Origin: a virus
Length of the DNA stretch: 22,456 nucleotides
Direction: 5' to 3' (one strand)
IMG/VR virus record: IMGVR_UViG_3300025138_000407
Location: 1-22,456 of that record
A program made the translations under genes and the position numbers. Shown here piece after piece: positions 21,637 to 22,456 of this stretch (position 1 is the first letter of the stretch; each line of letters begins with the position of its first letter). The notes beneath the pieces were generated by a model. It did not search any database. It was not told where the DNA came from and saw only the letters and a program-made list of their open reading frames with translations.

Positions 21637-22087
21637 GAGCTTCCTCCTCTAACTCTGGTTCCCACGAACGATCTACACCGTTGATGTACTCGCCCTCAAA
21701 CATTCCGCCCTCGTCCTGATACTCAGCATGAATATCAAAGCCCATCTCGTGAAGCCTATCCCAAACTGGAGTAGGTGGTGCCCATGCCGTCCAACAACGG
21801 AACGAAAAGTATTTTATATCACGCTCAACAGTAGGCTCGTCACAAATCTCAGCCTCACTGATATCCCATTTCGTATTCCAGTTTTCATTGCGCCAGTCGT
21901 ACCAGTTCGGACGACCCTCCGCCTCGCACATCTCGCGCTCCTCATCGCCCAACGCACCGTGAAACATGGTACTCGGTTCTGGGACCACGGCATTCAAAAA
22001 CTTTTCTTCCTTGACCGCCTCGTACAGACGGTCAATTTCTTTTGGATTACCTGCTAGGTAAACATATTGATAACAATGATTTGGCAT
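21626..22087 (-). CDS. YubB/Api92-like ferredoxin-fold protein (DUF1281 type)
   Basis: 153 residues from ATG 22087 (MPNHCYQYVYLAG), with GGAG seven bases upstream; an in-frame TTG (22108) is unlikely. The MPN-x-C start, YDWRNENWNTKWD, then FRCWTAWAPPTPVWDRL and the final EYQDEGGMFEGEY match the Api92/YubB family. Members are known from phages, plasmids and mobile elements. The fold is thought to be ferredoxin-like, and the function is unclear. The TKWD and TAWAPP motifs are the strongest evidence. Confidence 0.8.
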   Translation of the reverse strand: MPNHCYQYVYLAGNPKEIDRLYEAVKEEKFLNAVVPEPSTMFHGALGDEEREMCEAEGRPNWYDWRNENWNTKWDISEAEICDEPTVERDIKYFSFRCWTAWAPPTPVWDRLHEMGFDIHAEYQDEGGMFEGEYINGVDRSWEPELEEEAHAV

Positions 22088-22101
22088 AATTTTTCTCCCT
22101 T

Positions 22102-22278
22102 CTACCAATCTAAAGATTTCTCATCACCAGTAATCGGGCAGTCAAAGTGACCGTCCGAACCAATGTCTTGCTTGTAATCTTCCTTGAGAACCTTGTAGAA
22201 CTCTCTCTCGTTCTTGGCCTCAATCGTACCGAACATAGCACCGTAGTCGCTATCAAAACAAAAATGATACTCTTCCAT
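22102..22278 (-). CDS. 58-residue small protein
   Basis: MEEYHFCFDSDYGAMFGTIE start after GGGGGAAG; TAATG overlap with the previous gene. Strand-helix-strand layout with a FDCPITGDEKSL tail. No recognised motif. It ends 14 bases before the YubB-like ATG. Confidence 0.7.
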   Translation of the reverse strand: MEEYHFCFDSDYGAMFGTIEAKNEREFYKVLKEDYKQDIGSDGHFDCPITGDEKSLDW

Positions 22279-22456
22279 TACACTTCCCCCAGTTCATCAT
22301 GTAACCTACTGATAATCGCACCCAGTGCAGAACCCAAATGCTTGCGGTCACACACTGTCACCACATCTCGCACATCGTAGGCGTTGAGATCTCGTGCAGG
22401 TTTGTATTCACTGCAAGTAATGCCAGTTTGTGTGGGTGGTGTGGGTTCTGGATACC
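22278..22456 (-). CDS. Partial gene, 5' end beyond the window
   Basis: An open frame without a stop runs from the right edge to TAA 22280-22278 (59 codons seen, no ATG visible), coupled by TAATG to the next gene. Visible sequence includes ARDLNAYDVRDVVTVCDRKH and ends LHDELGEV. Function cannot be judged from the fragment. Confidence 0.65.
   Translation of the reverse strand, partial: YPEPTPPTQTGITCSEYKPARDLNAYDVRDVVTVCDRKHLGSALGAIISRLHDELGEV

Noticed and set aside
21161-21652. 163-codon + strand frame across the small-gene ladder
   Set aside because: It is opposite five coupled - genes with good Shine-Dalgarno sites and lacks one itself.
1-22456. CRISPR arrays, tRNA genes, insertion sequences, integrase or lysis genes
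   Set aside because: No repeat-spacer pattern, tRNA cloverleaf or transposase motif was seen; none of the named enzymes is recognisable.

Overview
The window reads as part of a tailed double-stranded DNA bacteriophage genome (Caudoviricetes). It is fully coding: genes abut or overlap by a few bases, nearly all have a visible Shine-Dalgarno, and there are no bacterial housekeeping genes. A P22 gp10-like head/tail protein and a run of probable internal (ejection) proteins suggest a podovirus-like virion. The gene set resembles uncultured marine phages, but the host cannot be read from the sequence. Portal, capsid, terminase, lysis and integrase genes are not here.

Region 1 (1-10095, + strand) is a late virion block. 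It holds a gp10-like protein, a small beta-rich protein, a zinc ribbon, a glycine-rich protein with a TSDSIP-type motif, a Gln-rich internal protein, a repeat-bearing protein and a 1505-residue presumed internal/ejection protein.

Region 2 (10092-17346, - strand, transcribed leftward) is the replication block. In transcription order it encodes a coiled-coil protein, an SSB-like protein, a strong intrinsic terminator, a TOTE-type AEP primase, an AlpA/excisionase-type HTH protein, a UvrD-like SF1 helicase, a 52-residue double-CxxC zinc ribbon, a DUF6378 protein, a family A DNA polymerase and a 67-residue protein. It meets the virion block tail to tail, sharing the four bases CTAG. The SSB-like protein and the primase both end in an E-I-P-F tip like that of bacterial SSB.

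Region 3 (17347-19172) starts with a 72-bp divergent control region containing a dyad. A SNF2-type helicase and a small basic HTH-like protein follow on the + strand. After them comes a structured convergent intergenic region with a probable leftward terminator.

Region 4 (19173-22456, - strand) is a dense ladder of about 16 tiny genes, typical of an early or host-takeover region. Most are joined by TAATG, TGATG or ATGA junctions. It includes a YubB/Api92-like protein, a winged-helix protein, a possible exported protein and a terminal ribbon-helix-helix protein with its own promoter candidate. Eight small genes in the window, from 22 to 58 codons and including the gene cut by the right edge, were found by reading the gaps by hand.

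How the parts may work together (inference): Region 4 is expressed early. The divergent region at 17.4 kb then drives replication leftward and the SNF2 helicase rightward, and the virion block is transcribed late from a promoter left of the window. No hexameric replicative helicase is visible; the only helicases are the UvrD-like and SNF2-like enzymes.
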